Below are positions 11,036 through 24,000 of a stretch of 64,000 bases of DNA, piece after piece. Within the stretch, counting starts at the first letter, position 1. Every line of letters begins with the position of its first letter. This DNA is from Anoplopoma fimbria (Eukaryota; Chordata; Actinopteri; Perciformes; Anoplopomatidae), in contig NC_072467.1 of NCBI RefSeq assembly GCF_027596085.1, forward strand, positions 14,315,976 to 14,379,975, in the 5' to 3' direction. Position numbers and translations under genes: made by a program. The notes below the pieces were generated by a model. It did no database searches. It had not been told where the DNA came from and worked only from the letters and a program-made list of their open reading frames with translations.

Positions 11036-12199
11036 GACAAGGCAGTGTCATCAGTGATGGATTTATCATTGTGTATTTATTTCACAAGGTCTCTAACGCA
11101 ATTCAAGGCTTTTGAAAGGGACACGGTTTCACCAGAGCCCGAATCCAAGCAGCACAACAGTTAGCTTCTGGGCTAAAAGTAAGTCTTACACATTCAGTGT
11201 CTTAGAAATATCAAGTATGTTGTGAAAGACATACTTCCACCTGTAACCTACAATTTAATAGGATTCAAGATATATGTCAGTGTTGTTGTATTTTAGCATT
11301 GCAAAGTATTGGTCCTTTTGGACGGGAGATGTGCAGCAGCAGCAAATAAATCAATGGCCATTATAAAAAATGTTTATCCTGCTCTATGATCTATGATATT
11401 TTGTTCATGCCTCATCATTTCTACAAACTTCTTTAAACAAATGCATTATTGATGTTCTTGTGACGTCAATTGAGAAAGAACCCAAGGTGGAGCAAAAGAA
11501 AAATGATCAAGCTGCGTCAATATACAGTATATTTAAATGCTTACTGTTAGACAGAGACAGCACGGTTCACCCGATTTACCTCTCTCTTTCTCACACAAAG
11601 TCACTTGACGACCTGTCTCGGAGTAACCATGGTGACAGTCTATTAGTACAAGGCCACAGAGATGACTTTCATTGTGACCTAATGAGAGCTGCTCAAGAGG
11701 CCATCACTCCCCGACACTCAGCTCATTTATGAAACGCACGCTGCGGAGCCGTTGTTAAGCAGAAACTCGTGGTGCTCTCGGGCTGCATACAATGATGCAT
11801 GGGCATTTGAAAAGGTAACAGAAAACATCGTCACAAACTAGATTCATGAAGAGTCATCTGAGTTGTACTGTAATATTGTGTACAGAATTCCTAAGAAGTA
11901 TTCCTTATTTAATGGGCTATTTGGGATTTTTGGTTTGACGTTTAATCAATAAAATCACTCATTTGAATACTGATTTTGACGTTGATTACCACGGCAACGG
12001 TTGGAGCTTTGAAGGGTTCGGGTCAGTCTTTCAACATTTCATGTTCTTTTAAAAAATTGACTGCACTGATTAACATTATTAAGATAAATTGGGCTGAGCT
12101 ATGACATAAGTTCAGGTTGCGACCAGGCGCCAAACTCTTGTTCTGAAGTGTCTTAAACTTGCATTCGCTCTTCTGACCAGCCTTGTCCGGCTGCAATAA
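11036..12199. other. Intronic sequence, nothing recognised
   Basis: AT-rich. The frame at 11460-11732 has no recognisable motif. Confidence 0.5.
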
Positions 12200-12620
12200 G
12201 AAGTCTGATTGTATGAAAGTCTACGACAAAATAAGCCTACTTTTCACTTGATATATTACCTCAGTACACATTGTAAATATGAGTCTATGTTCTCAATCAC
12301 TGGTTACAAATCTGCTTTAATACAGTATAATTTCCATTTAGTAAATAATGGTCCATTTAGAGTCAAATAGACCATAAAGCAGAGTATGCTTTAGGGCTAT
12401 GTCTACCTTGTAATTGACAAGTCGCTACCAGAGCTGTAAACAGCATCTCTACTTCACATCTCTACAGTCCAAATATGGTCCCTTCCGTTCACTGGTTGCG
12501 AGAAAAAAATCCAAGATGCCGACGGCCAATATGCCGAACTACATGCTTCAAAACCACTGTCCACAAACAATTGGGTGACATCACAACGACTACGTCTACT
12601 TTTTATATACATTCTATGGT
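12200..12620 (+). repeat. Dispersed repeat family P, copy B (most complete)
   Basis: This is the longest copy and links both halves of the family. The left half has CACTTGATATATTACCTCAG, a TAGTAAATAATGGTCCATTT block, and TAGACCATAAAGCAGAGTAT; it is shared with 28940-29185 and, reversed, with 18430-18535. The right half has CCAAATATGGTCCCTTCCGT, CAAGATGCCGACGG, ACCACTGTCCACAAAC and TATATACATTCTATGG; it is shared with 2455, 24965 (reversed) and 34855. No reading frame. Probably a non-autonomous DNA element or SINE-like repeat of about 420 bp. Confidence 0.7.
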
Positions 12621-13779
12621 TAAGTCACAGTAACGTCAGATTTGATTAAATAAAATGTGGTCGTCTTTCTCAGTTACAATTGTCAGTTGTGCTGCTAGTC
12701 TTTTAATATACCATGATGTCCCATCTAACATAGGTGTTTACTCAGCTTTCTTTTCTATTTCCAAACGCATGTCAGTTTGCATGACGTTTGCAGTTTGCAT
12801 CACATCTGTTCCCTCAAGCCTGACGGTATGGTTGGTTGGGTGTGTATTTCTCTAAAGCTGTATCGTTGGCCTGAATTTTGGGTTTTTTTAAGAGTAAGAG
12901 TGTGGGTTCTGTCCTGTGAGGATTTTTGTCCTCAACCTATAGGCGCCTCTCTCTAACTGGCTTGAGTGTAGGGCTCGGCCTGGGGAGTGTCTGCTGCTTA
13001 CTGGCCCATCAATCACATCCTGCCTTTTAAAAAATGCGCCATGTTTCCAGTGATCCGGTGACAGCATCCTGACGGATAACGCTAGGCTTATTGTCCTAGT
13101 TTGTGTTTAGAATATTCCTGTGACCTTTAAATAATCCACTTTTGTCTGTAAATAGCCTTGGAACCGTGAGCTGCCATTTTTCTTTTGTACTGGTTTTTGT
13201 GTCCCAGGGAGCCAGATTAAATAATGTCTTTTTGTTTATTTGTTTAGGGTTAAACAGCACTTTTGGGGAGACAGCTTCTTTTGTTTGTTTTTTTGGCCCT
13301 GGCTCACCCAGAGTTATATTGCTTCAGTTTATTGTGAGTTTAACGTCGCTGTTTAGTCATATAATATTATTTTACATAAACATGAATTCAGAGGCCTGAC
13401 TTCGGTTGGGGGGACTGGAAAGCGAATGGCCTTTTAAACTTTTATGTTTCGCTTCAACCCCCTAGATAGGGGCTTTTTCTTCTTCCTAGTCTATGCTATT
13501 CTTTGAGTTTCACCAGAAGTGGGGCTAACTGCTAACCGCAGTGTTTGTCCTTAAGGTGACCATGGAGGTCAATAAGATCACGCATGTTTACCCACTTTTC
13601 ATGGTGATCTGTTAAATATTATTAGATGTTTTCATCCGCTTTACACTTAGCCAGCAATCCAATCCCTACAAGCAAGTGGAGTGACTGATATTAAAAATGG
13701 TTGATGTTAAACCCCTATGCTTTTCCACTTTTTCCCTCTCCTTTAGTGTGTTATATATATTTTTGTACATATAAAGGCC
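12621..13779. other. Intronic sequence, possible old LTR-like debris
   Basis: The stretch 12860-13480 has a T-rich, LTR-like look (for example GGTTGGGGGGACTGGAAAGC at 13404), but I found no paired ends or target duplication. No coding region. Confidence 0.35.
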
Positions 13780-14316
13780 CTAAAAGGAGTTACCCTCCCC
13801 CTCAGAAGCTCCTGAGCTGCCTGAAACGGCTCGATTGAATTCTCTCCTTCACTTCCGTAACTTTATGAGGTCACAATGTAACGGAAGTCACGTAAAACTC
13901 TCAGGCTAGTTTGGCCCGCCCTCAAACAACAAAAGAGAGAGAGACGGAGCTAAAGTTCACATCTACCATGGTATAGTGGTTATAAAAGCAGTCTCTCACC
14001 CAGGCAGCGTAGTTCAAATCCTATTGTGACATGTCATACATTTGTCATGCTCCATGGGGAGAGTTTTTTAAAATGTGAAACGGTGACCAATCACAACAGA
14101 GTGGGCTAGCTGACCAATCAGAGCAGACTTTGCTTTCTGGAGGGAGGAGCAAGCGCTACAACGGAGCATTTCAGAGAGGGGGTGAGAAAAGGTGCTGCAA
14201 GACAGCCAGGATGAGAAAAACAAGGCGGATTATGAGCATTAACGCATGTAAACCTGTTGTAACTGTAACTTGAGATAAAAAATATGCATGAAAATAGCAT
14301 AATACGGCCTGTTTAA
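13780..14316 (+). mobile_element. Non-autonomous DNA-element-like teleost repeat
   Basis: It ends with a GCATGAAAATAGCATAATAC block followed by GGCCTGTTTAA and begins near TATAAAGGCCCTAAAAGG. Short inverted ends (AAAGGCC / GGCCTGTTTAA) are therefore possible. Internal blocks GAGCATTTCAGAGAGGGGGT and TTAACGCATGTAAACCTGTT recur widely in fish genomes as I remember them. No ORF. It contains a tRNA-like segment. The family name is not known to me. Confidence 0.55.
13966..14026 (+). other. Degenerate tRNA-like segment (SINE head or tRNA pseudogene)
   Basis: A-box-like TGGTATAGTGGTTA, a CTCTCAC anticodon-loop-like core, and B-box-like AGTTCAAATCC at the usual spacing. The nearest look is tRNA-Glu(CTC). 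The outer acceptor arm does not pair, so it is not a working tRNA. It is embedded in the repeat at 13780-14316. Confidence 0.6.
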
Positions 14317-15556
14317 GTGTACCAACATCTTTATGACGTGTGGAAGTAACAGTTTACAGGGTCTGTCCCCTCAAATGACGGCAGCTTATGTGACACTGAA
14401 ATCTCTCTATCCCTGTCACATTAAAGCGATTGCAACACAGAACGAACTGTTGTAGTGTTTATCTGATCCCCGATCACTGAAACCACTGAATTAATTATGT
14501 GGGTGAGGAAGCAGTGTGAAAAGGTATCCATGTTGGCCTGCATTTGAAATCATGCTAATGTCACATTTCTGCTATCATAAAATCCGGTTGTTGCTAAGAG
14601 GAAGAAGAAGAAGCAGAAGCAGAAGAAGAAGATGAAAAAGAAGAATAAGAGCAAAGAGAAGACAGTAAAGAATATGCCAGAAGGGGAGAGGATCACAGGA
14701 GAAGCTATAAGTATAGCAGAGGAGGAAACAGGAGTTGAATGTATATGTTCCTGTTGTAAAGCCCCACCAAATCCTCCATGTACCTCTGGAGACCTACAGA
14801 GTCTTCTCATTGTTTCTTTCATCTTGTCTTTTCATCTTATTTCTCCTTTAATCTCATATTTTCATTACCTCTATACATGCCCCAGCTTTACTACTCACTG
14901 CCCAATAGCAATAGTAGTCATTTCCTAAGATATGGATGTTTTACACATTTTTATGTGTAATTAGGACAATTGGAAAATGAAGATTTGTTGGATTTCAATT
15001 GATGTGCTCAAAAGCTATAAAGCCTATAAATAATTGTTACAAAATGCCTTTTATTGGAATTATAACATTCTCAAAAATGACAGCTCATTAGAGAACAGTA
15101 ATCCAACTATTCAGTCATCTGTACATAACAAATAAAGTACATAATAAAAAAAACAAAGATTAACTCAAAGAGCCAACAGCCGCTAAACGGTTTGCAATAT
15201 AATCATCCCAGGCCGTCAATGTATGTCCACTAAAAGTGTTTGTTTTTGCCACTGACAGGCTACCAGCTGCGGCATTCCCCTTAATATCGAACCAAATCAA
15301 AATCAAAAATATTGTCAACATTAGTCACTTATACACAAAATCATGGAAAATAGGGTCCAGGTTTAAAGAAATATCAAGGTTACCCTTTAAGTAGAATGGG
15401 ACACAACCAAACTCTGCTCTGTTGGAGCATATCAACAAGGGGCTCATTTAGGGCTACTGATAAGTGTTGACCCACTTGTAACCCAAGTGCAAGATTTGAG
15501 ATTGTGAGCATTTTGGCTGCCTCCCATTGGCTCTCCACAGCCCGAAGATACCCGAT
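14317..15556. other. Intronic sequence with purine-rich patch
   Basis: AGAAG-rich low-complexity at 14598-14650 explains the frames on both strands there. Nothing else recognised. Confidence 0.5.
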
Positions 15557-15963
15557 CCATTCTGCGCATGTGCAAGAGCCCTGAACGCAGTATGCCTTGT
15601 GAGAAAAACTGCCCCCACTCCGACTCTGATTGGCTTCTAAATGCTAACATTAGTCCAGCTATGATGCTAACCGGTGGGATTGACTAGACATGCCTGGGAG
15701 GAGCAACTAAGCCATGGCGGCATTTTAACATAATTGATGTCTCGCTTCAAAAATGATCAGAAGTAAGTTTATCGATGAAAAATCATTACAAAACTGTAAC
15801 AATTATTTTTTTTAAACGCCGTTGTTTGGAACGGTTAGCCTCTCTGGTTAGCATCATAGCTAGCCTAATATTAGCAATTAGCAGAAAATCAGAGTTAGTG
15901 TACGGCAGGGTCCTCTCGCAAGGCATGCTGGGTAGCCACTTCTGCATGTGTGCAGAACGCATC
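15557..15963. repeat. Inverted-repeat element, arms about 47 bp
   Basis: The left arm (15557-15603: CATTCTGCGCATGTGC ... CAGTATGCCTTG) is matched in reverse complement by the right arm (15917-15963: CAAGGCATGCTG ... GCATGTGTGCAGAACGCATC), at roughly 75-80 percent. The 310-bp centre has no ORF. It may be a small MITE or the core of a larger one. No target duplication seen. Confidence 0.55.
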
Positions 15964-17160
15964 AAGAAGCTGTAACACATCGGGCTCCAACAAGGTGTAA
16001 ATCACAGAGAAACCGCTGTCAGAGCTTACGGGGATGAACAGTTTATGATGGTGAACTTGGCTGCATGTCTGAATATTTAACCTAAAAGTAGTAGTAGTAG
16101 TAGTAGGTGTAGTTGTAGCAGTGATAGTAGCACTAGTGTCGGTAATGAAAATGAGCGTCCCTATCAGTGAAGCTGTATCTGTGTTTTTTCTCTTTTGCTC
16201 TGGTCACAGACTCTCTTCCTTTGATTCCAGCTCCATCTGTGTGCCTCCTCTCCTTTCAGCCGGTGATGTAACAATGTTTATTATTCATAGCTGCTGAGAT
16301 TATGGCCCTCATCAGTATTCCTCTCAGCACAGGAGGGAAGAGAAGAGAGAGAGAGAGTGCGAGGACGACACATTTCATTTAGATTTCCAATTCTACCTCT
16401 GTGTTGTTGTTATTTTTATTCTCTGATTAACCTTCAATGCTGCCTGAGGATCACTGGGCCCTGAGCTGCCTACATGTGTGTTATACATCACAGCCTTCCA
16501 ACTGACTTCATGTAGTGGCTCTCTGGCCCTTCTTGGAAACCTTTTTTCTGGAACTGACACCGAGAACTAGAATAACACAGCGGCATCATTAATAGCAGTG
16601 TTTTGTTTTTTTTAAATTCAGGTCTCCTTTTCCTATGCACTCTTTTGCTTCCTGCCCCCCCCAAACATGTTGGAACGGATGTCTGCCATCTATCATTGCC
16701 AATTTCCGACACAAACTCGTGTTGTAACCAAAGATCTGGATGGCAGCCTTTTTTGTTGTGAAGTACTCTGAATTTTAATTTCAATCAGCACATATTAGGT
16801 AACAACCAATGCATGAGAACAAACCCGAGTGCAATGTCTTTTGTGGTATAGCATATACATTTTTTTTGTTATGTCCCATTTTTAAAGTATATCGACCATT
16901 TATTGAAAAGAGGTTAAATAAAGGGTGTCATTATATCACGTTGTCATTGCAAGCATATTGCTTATGTTACATGCTGATATAAGCAATTTGGTAATGCTTA
17001 TTATATTCACATTCTCAGTGTAGTGTTTTGGCATGCAAACATTGCTAACCCGCACTATACAGTATTATTCAACATATGCTAATACAAAGTTTTTTTTATT
17101 ATAAAAAGTAAAGTTGTTTCAATATTTTTTTGGTGCACTTTTCTATGAATGTCAAGCAAC
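15964..17160. other. Intronic sequence, nothing recognised
   Basis: A GTA run at 16088-16106. AT-rich. No gene or known repeat. Confidence 0.5.
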
Positions 17161-17640
17161 CTGAGCGTTTAGTGCACCTGTGGAAGACCCTGTGGTGTTA
17201 AGATAACAAAACTACTTGGTAAGATTTTGGAAAATGAAGTGGTCTGGATTAAACAAAGTATCTTAGTAATAGTTAAGTTTAGGCAAAAAAACGACTTTGT
17301 TAGGTTAAGGAAAAGGTTGTGGTTTTAGGGTTGAAATAACAACGGAAGCGGTGTTACTTAAGTACGGATACCTAACAAATAACTAAGGAAGTGGTGTTAC
17401 TTAAGTACGGATACCTAACAAATAACTAAGGAAGTGGTGTTACTTAAGTACGGAATACCTAACAAATAACTAAGGAAATGGTGTTAATTAAGTACGGAAG
17501 TTACGTGACAAATAAGTCACCACTGACTTCTGGTTTCACATGGTAGCAGCGGTCACCTGGGTGAAAGTCCTCTGTTTGTTTGACCCACTCGCCCACCCTG
17601 TTCAAAGTCCTTATGCTGAGTATGCTTTGTAGGACTTATT
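17160..17640 (+). repeat. Dispersed repeat family M, copy 2, with 43-bp tandem array
   Basis: Shares with 55150-55420 and 56860-57010 the words GTTAGGTTAAGGAAAAGGTT and GTGGTTT. It shares with the other copies the right end ACGTGACAAATAAGTCACC, GGTTTCACA and GTGAAAGTCCTCTGTTTGTT. Inside, a 43-bp unit (GGAAGCGGTGTTACTTAAGT ... CTAACAAATAACTAA) starts at 17344, 17387, 17430 and 17474. The first three units are nearly identical and the fourth is decayed. Noncoding. Confidence 0.75.
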
Positions 17641-18207
17641 TTATCGTGACTTTAGAAAACCTTGCATTGCTTGTGAGATCACCATATATGGCAACTCCAA
17701 CATAATCATCATGACTTTTCACAATTCCGTTCCCTTTAAAAAAAATGACTGTCTATGCCTTCTTATCTGTAATGACTGTCAAAGACGAAACTCACTGAGG
17801 ACAACGCCACACAGAGACACAAACACACACGCAAACACACACTTGATTAGCAAGAGCTATTTTCAGAACAACTGACGGGGCTGTGAAATGACAGGTGTTG
17901 CCATGGTAATTAAAACTGTCAGTCATTCTGTCAGTGTCTGTGTGGGTGTGACGCAGTGCAGTCTATAGTTGTTCCACTTGTCAATCAAATGAACACTTGT
18001 CATTTGCTGTACACACCATCAAACTAATTATGTTTAGGGTTTATTTTTTTTACTCACTGTAAACATTTGTGACTTTGAGAAATTTTACACAGAACGTTTT
18101 TTTTTTGTTCACTTATGAAGGGGTTTGCAGCGCGAATAAAGGCATTAACCAATCACATTGTTGAGAATGTTTTGAGGTTGGAACAACACAGAGGTTCTAA
18201 AGCCCGT
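17641..18207. other. Intronic sequence, nothing recognised
   Basis: A short CA-rich patch at 17820-17842 only. Confidence 0.5.
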
Positions 18208-18535
18208 ACCATAGAATGTATATAAGAAGTGGACGTAGTCATCGTGTCATCGACCATTGGTTTGTGGACTGCCGTTTTTAAGCCTCGAGTTCGGCGATTT
18301 TGCCGTCGCCATCTTGGATTACAGCCGTGGCCATGTTGGGTTTTTTTCGCAACCAATGAACAGAGGTAACCATATTCGGAATGCGGAGAAGTGACATAGT
18401 AATACCATGTCAATCACAGTAAGCCCACCCTAAAGCATACTCCGCTTTATGGTCTATTTGACTCTAAATGGACCATAATTTACTAAATGAACATCATGAT
18501 ATATTGAATAAGACTTTAAACTAGTGATTGAGAAC
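18208..18535 (-). repeat. Dispersed repeat family P, copy C (reverse)
   Basis: Reverse orientation of copy B. ACCATAGAATGTATATAAGA at one end, GTTTGTGGACTGCCGTTTTT and GCCGTCGCCATCTTGG in the middle, then ATACTCCGCTTTATGGTCTA, and AGTGATTGAGAAC at the other end. It spans both halves of the element. Confidence 0.7.
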
Positions 18536-18789
18536 TAGTTGAGTATTTGAGTACTAAAACCACTATTTGGTTTTTTCGCTATATTCACCAATGTATTTCA
18601 TAACACACTGCACCATACTTTTACTTGGGCAAGCTAATGATCACTGATGAAGTTAATGTCTATACAATCATAATGAATGCAGAAAGTGGTGGGCTTTTAT
18701 TGTACCACCACAGGAAGCCTTTATAATACTAGCCAGGTTAGCAAACAAAAACTCTGTAGAGCTGACCTTAGAAACGAGCTGTAAACACA

Positions 18790-18965
18790 ACACTCCAGGT
18801 GCATAATTTTTATAACTTTTAGATCCGTTTTTGGTCTCCACCACCTCCTGAGGGAAAACGCTGTCTCTTTACCTGCTAAATGCTCCACTATGTTTCACAG
18901 CTAGTCTCTAACTGTGTCTATTTGCTGTTTACTGCTCAGCAGGTGGTGTCGTTGGCTTTATCTGA
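18790..18965 (-). repeat. Dispersed repeat family Q, copy 1 (reverse)
   Basis: GTCTCCACCACCTCCTGAGG, TCTCTTTACCTGCTAAATGC and a TCCAGGTGCATAA block match, in reverse complement and in order, 35485-35635 (CATTTAGCAGCTAAAGAGAC, CCCTCAGGAGCTGGTGGAGA). I remember this as a widespread percomorph repeat, probably a non-autonomous DNA element. Unnamed here. Confidence 0.65.
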
Positions 18966-19097
18966 GCTTATTCTCTGTACACAGCTACGTGCTGCAGCAG
19001 ATAACGACACTATGAGAGCCATGAGGGTGAACTAAAGTAGCATGCTATACTTATATAGGACAGTTTGAAACAAGGACAAAAGTAATTGTTATACAGT

Positions 19098-21039
19098 TGT
19101 AGCGAGGTTGGAAAGGCCTGAAGTGACTAACAACCCGAGACATCCCCCCCCTCTGGTATTTCATCTGTGGTATATTTTCAGGTCTGGTATTTCATCTCTA
19201 CAGAGAAGGTTTCAATACACCTTAGCAGAGACACTCCCAAAAAAACCCACGCTATAAAGGCATCAGGGCTGACACTCCACAGGCTGAGAGGAAGATCTCA
19301 AGTCAAGATGCGAAGTCAGCCCGGGAAATACGAACCAATGAATAACCTTCTTCCTCACCTCCCCTTCTCTTTTCTAGCTGATAACGCGACGTCGGGAAAA
19401 GCCAACATGAAGGGATGCACTCAAGCATGCCTTTCGTTTGTATGTGTAAACAACAGCCAGGAACTAAACCAAAAAAGCTAACTGATGTCAAAGCAATACA
19501 TTCCTTGGCTTAAGAGAACAGGAACCACACTTAGTATCTTGGCAATTATTCCTTGTATCCCTGTATAATACTGCACAAGTCTGTGAAACCTTCAATAACC
19601 CCAACCAAAGTATTGGTCATTTGATTTCAGGATGACACATCTTTTTCCCACAATTGTGGAGTGGAAAACAGAGTTAAATTCATTTTCAGATATTTCAGAT
19701 CGGACTCATCATGTGACCATATTGCCCTCCAGTGGTCAATTGGTGATAACACATATCTGACACGCATAACCTCTGTTAAATTCTGTATACCAAATGTATG
19801 TAACTGAAATCCCATCTCTGCATCCATACAAGTGTGTAAGGTCTATTGAGCTCATAGTGAAGAAAAGTATGTGGGTTATTTGTTTCAAATGTTAGATTAG
19901 TCAATTCACTAAACAAGACCGCCGACACTAGGGACAAAGGAATCCCAAATCTTGGTAAAAACAAAGCCATAAAATCAAGCCACACCTATCTTGAACAGAT
20001 AAAACCAGGAGATTTGATTTGTTCACTCTCTTATTCCTCTCTTATTCCTCTTATTCCTTTTTCCTTTTGTTCTTTTCGTTTTTGTCCGTGTTAGGTATCT
20101 TGTTAAGTGTTAGGGAGCTTCACACAAGCTCCCGTTATTTTATTTTAGAACAGCAGTTTTTGTCGATACTTTTCCTCCTCAAACTCCTTTGAGCATCTTA
20201 GAATCATTCTTTTAAGCAAGCCTTATTTTTAGCGGACATCTGTTGATCTCGTGAGACATCAACTTTAATTATTATCGTTTAGGCCAAAACGAGGTTAGTT
20301 GGAGAATATCAACGAGTAGCCTGAGTTATCAAACTATTCAGAGCTCCATCCCTCTCCAAACACCGGACCGGATCCAACGCCCGTCTTGAAGCAAGACACA
20401 AAGAATTCAGAGACTTTTGCCTGCTGACTGAGGGAGAACCCCGGAGACAGCGGAGAACCAGCGGAGAGCCACAGGTCCGTGAACCCTCAACACCACCCTC
20501 TTCACCTCCGACGGACCGGAAAGTCTGACGGCAGAGCTGAAACCACCAGGACCGCTGAAGCAACGGCAGAGACCCGCAAAAGGCATCTGGACCCCTCGGC
20601 ACACAGAAGGAACATCTCAACTGTTCTGTGATCCAGAGTTGGTGTAGGAGATATAGAAGCTCTGAATAATAATATAGATTGACCAGATAGGAGAAAGAGG
20701 AGACCTCAACTTTTCTTCACTATTTGATATAATATTGCCTGATTATTTGAAACCCATTTATTCATGTTTTGTATTGTTCTTTAATTAATAATCCTGTCAT
20801 CCATTCATTTAATTCCCTTTTTAATAAATTACCCATGTATCGCCAAGCCGTTGTCATATTGATTCAAGGTGGGAGCTATAAGGTCACTGAAATCAGGACT
20901 TACGCCTGAGATATTGAGACTGGATAATTTGTTACCAAATTATTGATCATATTTTTATTATTTTCTCCTATTAAGGAGTGGTGCGCAATTTTTACGTAAG
21001 CAATATTTTTATTTTAACGTAGTCCTTAACAACGCTACA
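19098..21039 (+). mobile_element. Solo LTR, 1942 bp, with CAGT target duplication
   Basis: Begins TGTAGCG and ends CGCTACA, a perfect 7-bp terminal inverted repeat with the canonical TG...CA. CAGT lies directly outside both ends (19094-19097 and 21040-21043). There is no internal gag/pol, so it is best read as a solo LTR left after LTR-LTR recombination. The plus orientation is suggested by an AATAAA at 20823-20828, about 210 bp before the end. The 4-bp duplication and the great length fit a retrovirus-like or some gypsy-like elements; the sequence does not decide which. Open frames inside (19167-19481, 20309-20620 minus) have no retroviral motif. Confidence 0.6.
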
Positions 21040-24000
21040 CAGTGCTATATGTTTAAGCAGTTTGGCTCTCTGACAATATGGAGTGACGCATCTTAACTTA
21101 TGCCCAATGTTTTTAGATATGCAGATGAAATTGTGATCAAATAAAGCATAATGTTAAGAAAGTGAAGAGGTCATAATTATTTTTCTATCATTATTATACT
21201 TAACATTTCAATCAAACTCAATAGGCATAGGCCTGTTTCAAGAGAAATGAAGAGGGGGGAGAACGTCCAAGTTTCCTAGCAACACACAGAAACACACAAG
21301 CATACAAATGGACATACCCATACACAGAGAGAGATGCGAACACCATCTGCCCACTTCCTGCTGTTCGGGAAGTCTCGGCAGCAACCACGAAGGCCGCCCC
21401 CACGAGGAATACGGCTGAAGCCCTGATTGGCCCGCCGTTTTCCTCCTTGGAGACCGTCGCTATACACCAGGAGATGCAAGATATCAAGATGTAGAGGAGG
21501 TGAATGAATGCTAATGATTTTCTCACATCAGCCAATGTGCTCTCTAAATGTAGTATTTTACATTCACCCCAATGGGCGTTAATACTTAAAAGGTACATTA
21601 GTGATGAATTCTGCTTTAATGCAGCTTTAACGTCTCACTCTGTCAAAGGAATCTTATATCTAGTGCCAGTATTAAGTCATAACTTTGAAGAGAAGCGCTG
21701 AGCTTGAAGAGGAACTCCACTACTTTCTTTTTTTGCACACATATTTACATGGATTCTTGTCTGCATATGATGTTAATACATGATTTTCTGATAAACTCTT
21801 AGTGTGTAAAAACAGCCTTTTTCTGTTTTAAAATGAGCTTACATGTGTCTGCTTGGATGTGGATGTTCTGCTGGGAGAGAGGGCTCTATCGTTACCCTTT
21901 AATAAAGGAATTCAAATTATTTGCTCCACAGTCGGTTTAGTCATTCCAAAGGCATTAATATTCCATCAGCCGCAGTCACACAAAGCTGTACTTCAATTAT
22001 CTCTTCATGGGGAGACGAAGACATGCGATGCATATTGCAGCACGGCACATGCGTCGCGGTTATTTGATGTTACAGGGTGTTAAATGATTAATGCCGTCTG
22101 TTTGTCTACAGGCTGCATGTACAGCTAGCAGCACTAATGAATAGTGACAAATCAACACTGTTCTTGCTCGTACTTTGATATTTCTACCACGCTGCACTCT
22201 TTTAATATTAATGAGTCTACGGTTATCAATGGCAGAGGAGCGTCTTATTATAGAGTTTGCTTGTCTTCTTGAATGGAACGTCACACTAAATCCACTTTTT
22301 TTTTTGTTATGACATGTACAGTGAATTCATTAAATTATCCACCAATTCAGGTCCAAGTTGAGATTGGTGGCCATGAACACAGGTAACTTCACTGTATGTT
22401 AAAATGCAAGGAGACCTGCAGCTGTCTTTTGACCATTAAGACTGTGAAAATTAACAATTATGTTAATGTTGCTGAATAAAACGCTGAGGCAGAATTACAG
22501 ATTGTTGGGGGCAGACATTATTAAGACAGTGACTACAGTGTTGGTAAAGCAGCACGTAGAGCTATTGTGTTGCTGCATACAGTTTTCCTCCACATGTCGC
22601 TTGCCGTTCTTTTGGTCGTTCACGGAAAATTTTAGAAGCTGCAGTGAAGTGTTCAGTACCACACTGTATGCATGGTAGATTAACACCCTGTACAGTTGTA
22701 GTCGCAATGGGAGATGGGAGTATGTGTCTGGGTTTTAGTGCATTTTTGAAAACGTGAAATAGGCATGTTCATGTTGCTAAAGAAGGGGGTGTTAACTTGC
22801 TTATTAAGAGTAAATTACCTTATGTTTTAGACTTAATCAAATGCTTGAGTTTTAAATGTGTGCTTATATGTTTGCTCTCTCTTTAATTTGGAACATCCTG
22901 TATACACAATATGACGTTATTTTCTGCTCTGAGTAGAAATATGATTGATCAGATGTGGATATGTGTCGATTGGAAAGTTAATGTTAAACATGAATGTCAC
23001 CTTGAAAACTTTATATATTTTGTAGCTGATGCATGCAGGACTATGTATCGATACTCAAGACTTTTAAGGTTATCGTCTGAAATAACCCAGTACCAAGTAG
23101 TATCAAAACGTCTCCAGTCAAACGATACCTGCATCAAATTATTTTTGTAAGCTTGCAGATCCGGTGTTCTTCAAATTTAATTTAACACGTGATGGATCTC
23201 TACTGCAGCAGCTAGAACCCATACAGCTGGGATTGCCCGCCTGCACACGGGAGCCGGCAGCAAGTTACCAGCTAACATAGGCTAGCAGCCAGTTAACAGT
23301 GCTAACAGCATGAACAGCACTTACAGTGCTAATAGCGGCAACAGAGCTAACAATTTTAACCCTGGGACAAACCAGAGAGTGGTCTATTCACGTTCCCGAC
23401 AACGCAATCCCCCACCGTGGGTCAGGGGATGGCTTTGTCAGCAACAACCGCCGTATAAGTGTTGTGCAGTGCATTTAGCTAGCTAGTGGCTTGCTGCGAT
23501 AGATTTAAAAAAATTAGCCAACCTAAAAACACGGCCCTGTGAGGCTAACTCTTTTCCAATGGAAGTTGCTGGCAGCACTTGCTACAAAAGTTGCTAAATC
23601 TAGCGAGAAAGTTGCCAACACGGACAGAAACATTACGAAAATTTCAACAAAATGTCTATGACCCTTTAGAATCTGAACTGTGGTATTGTGAAAGACTGGC
23701 TTGTGATGAAAGCTGGTGTTTTGTCCGCCCTTTTCATTTTTATTTTTTTTACACGCAATATTCTTCTTCTGCAGCTTCAATACAACTCGTCTTCATATGT
23801 CCTCATCTCTCTGACATGGTGACAACAGTAATTCTAAAATACATGGTGGTCAAAATTAAAACAAATCTTCCATTCATCTTCATAATGTGGAGTTTTCAGT
23901 TTGTTTTCTGTAAAATTATTTACTATACCCTTAGCATTAGGTGCAAAAAACATTTATTCGACTTATTCTCCTCTACATTCTTATTCAGTGTCTATTTCAA

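Noticed and set aside
13142..13399. Open frame with hydrophobic stretches, possible membrane protein
   Set aside because: T-rich noncoding sequence gives Phe/Leu-rich translations; no splice sites, no homologue recognised.
20309..20620. 103-codon minus frame in GC-richer DNA
   Set aside because: Lies inside the solo LTR and has no retroviral or host motif.
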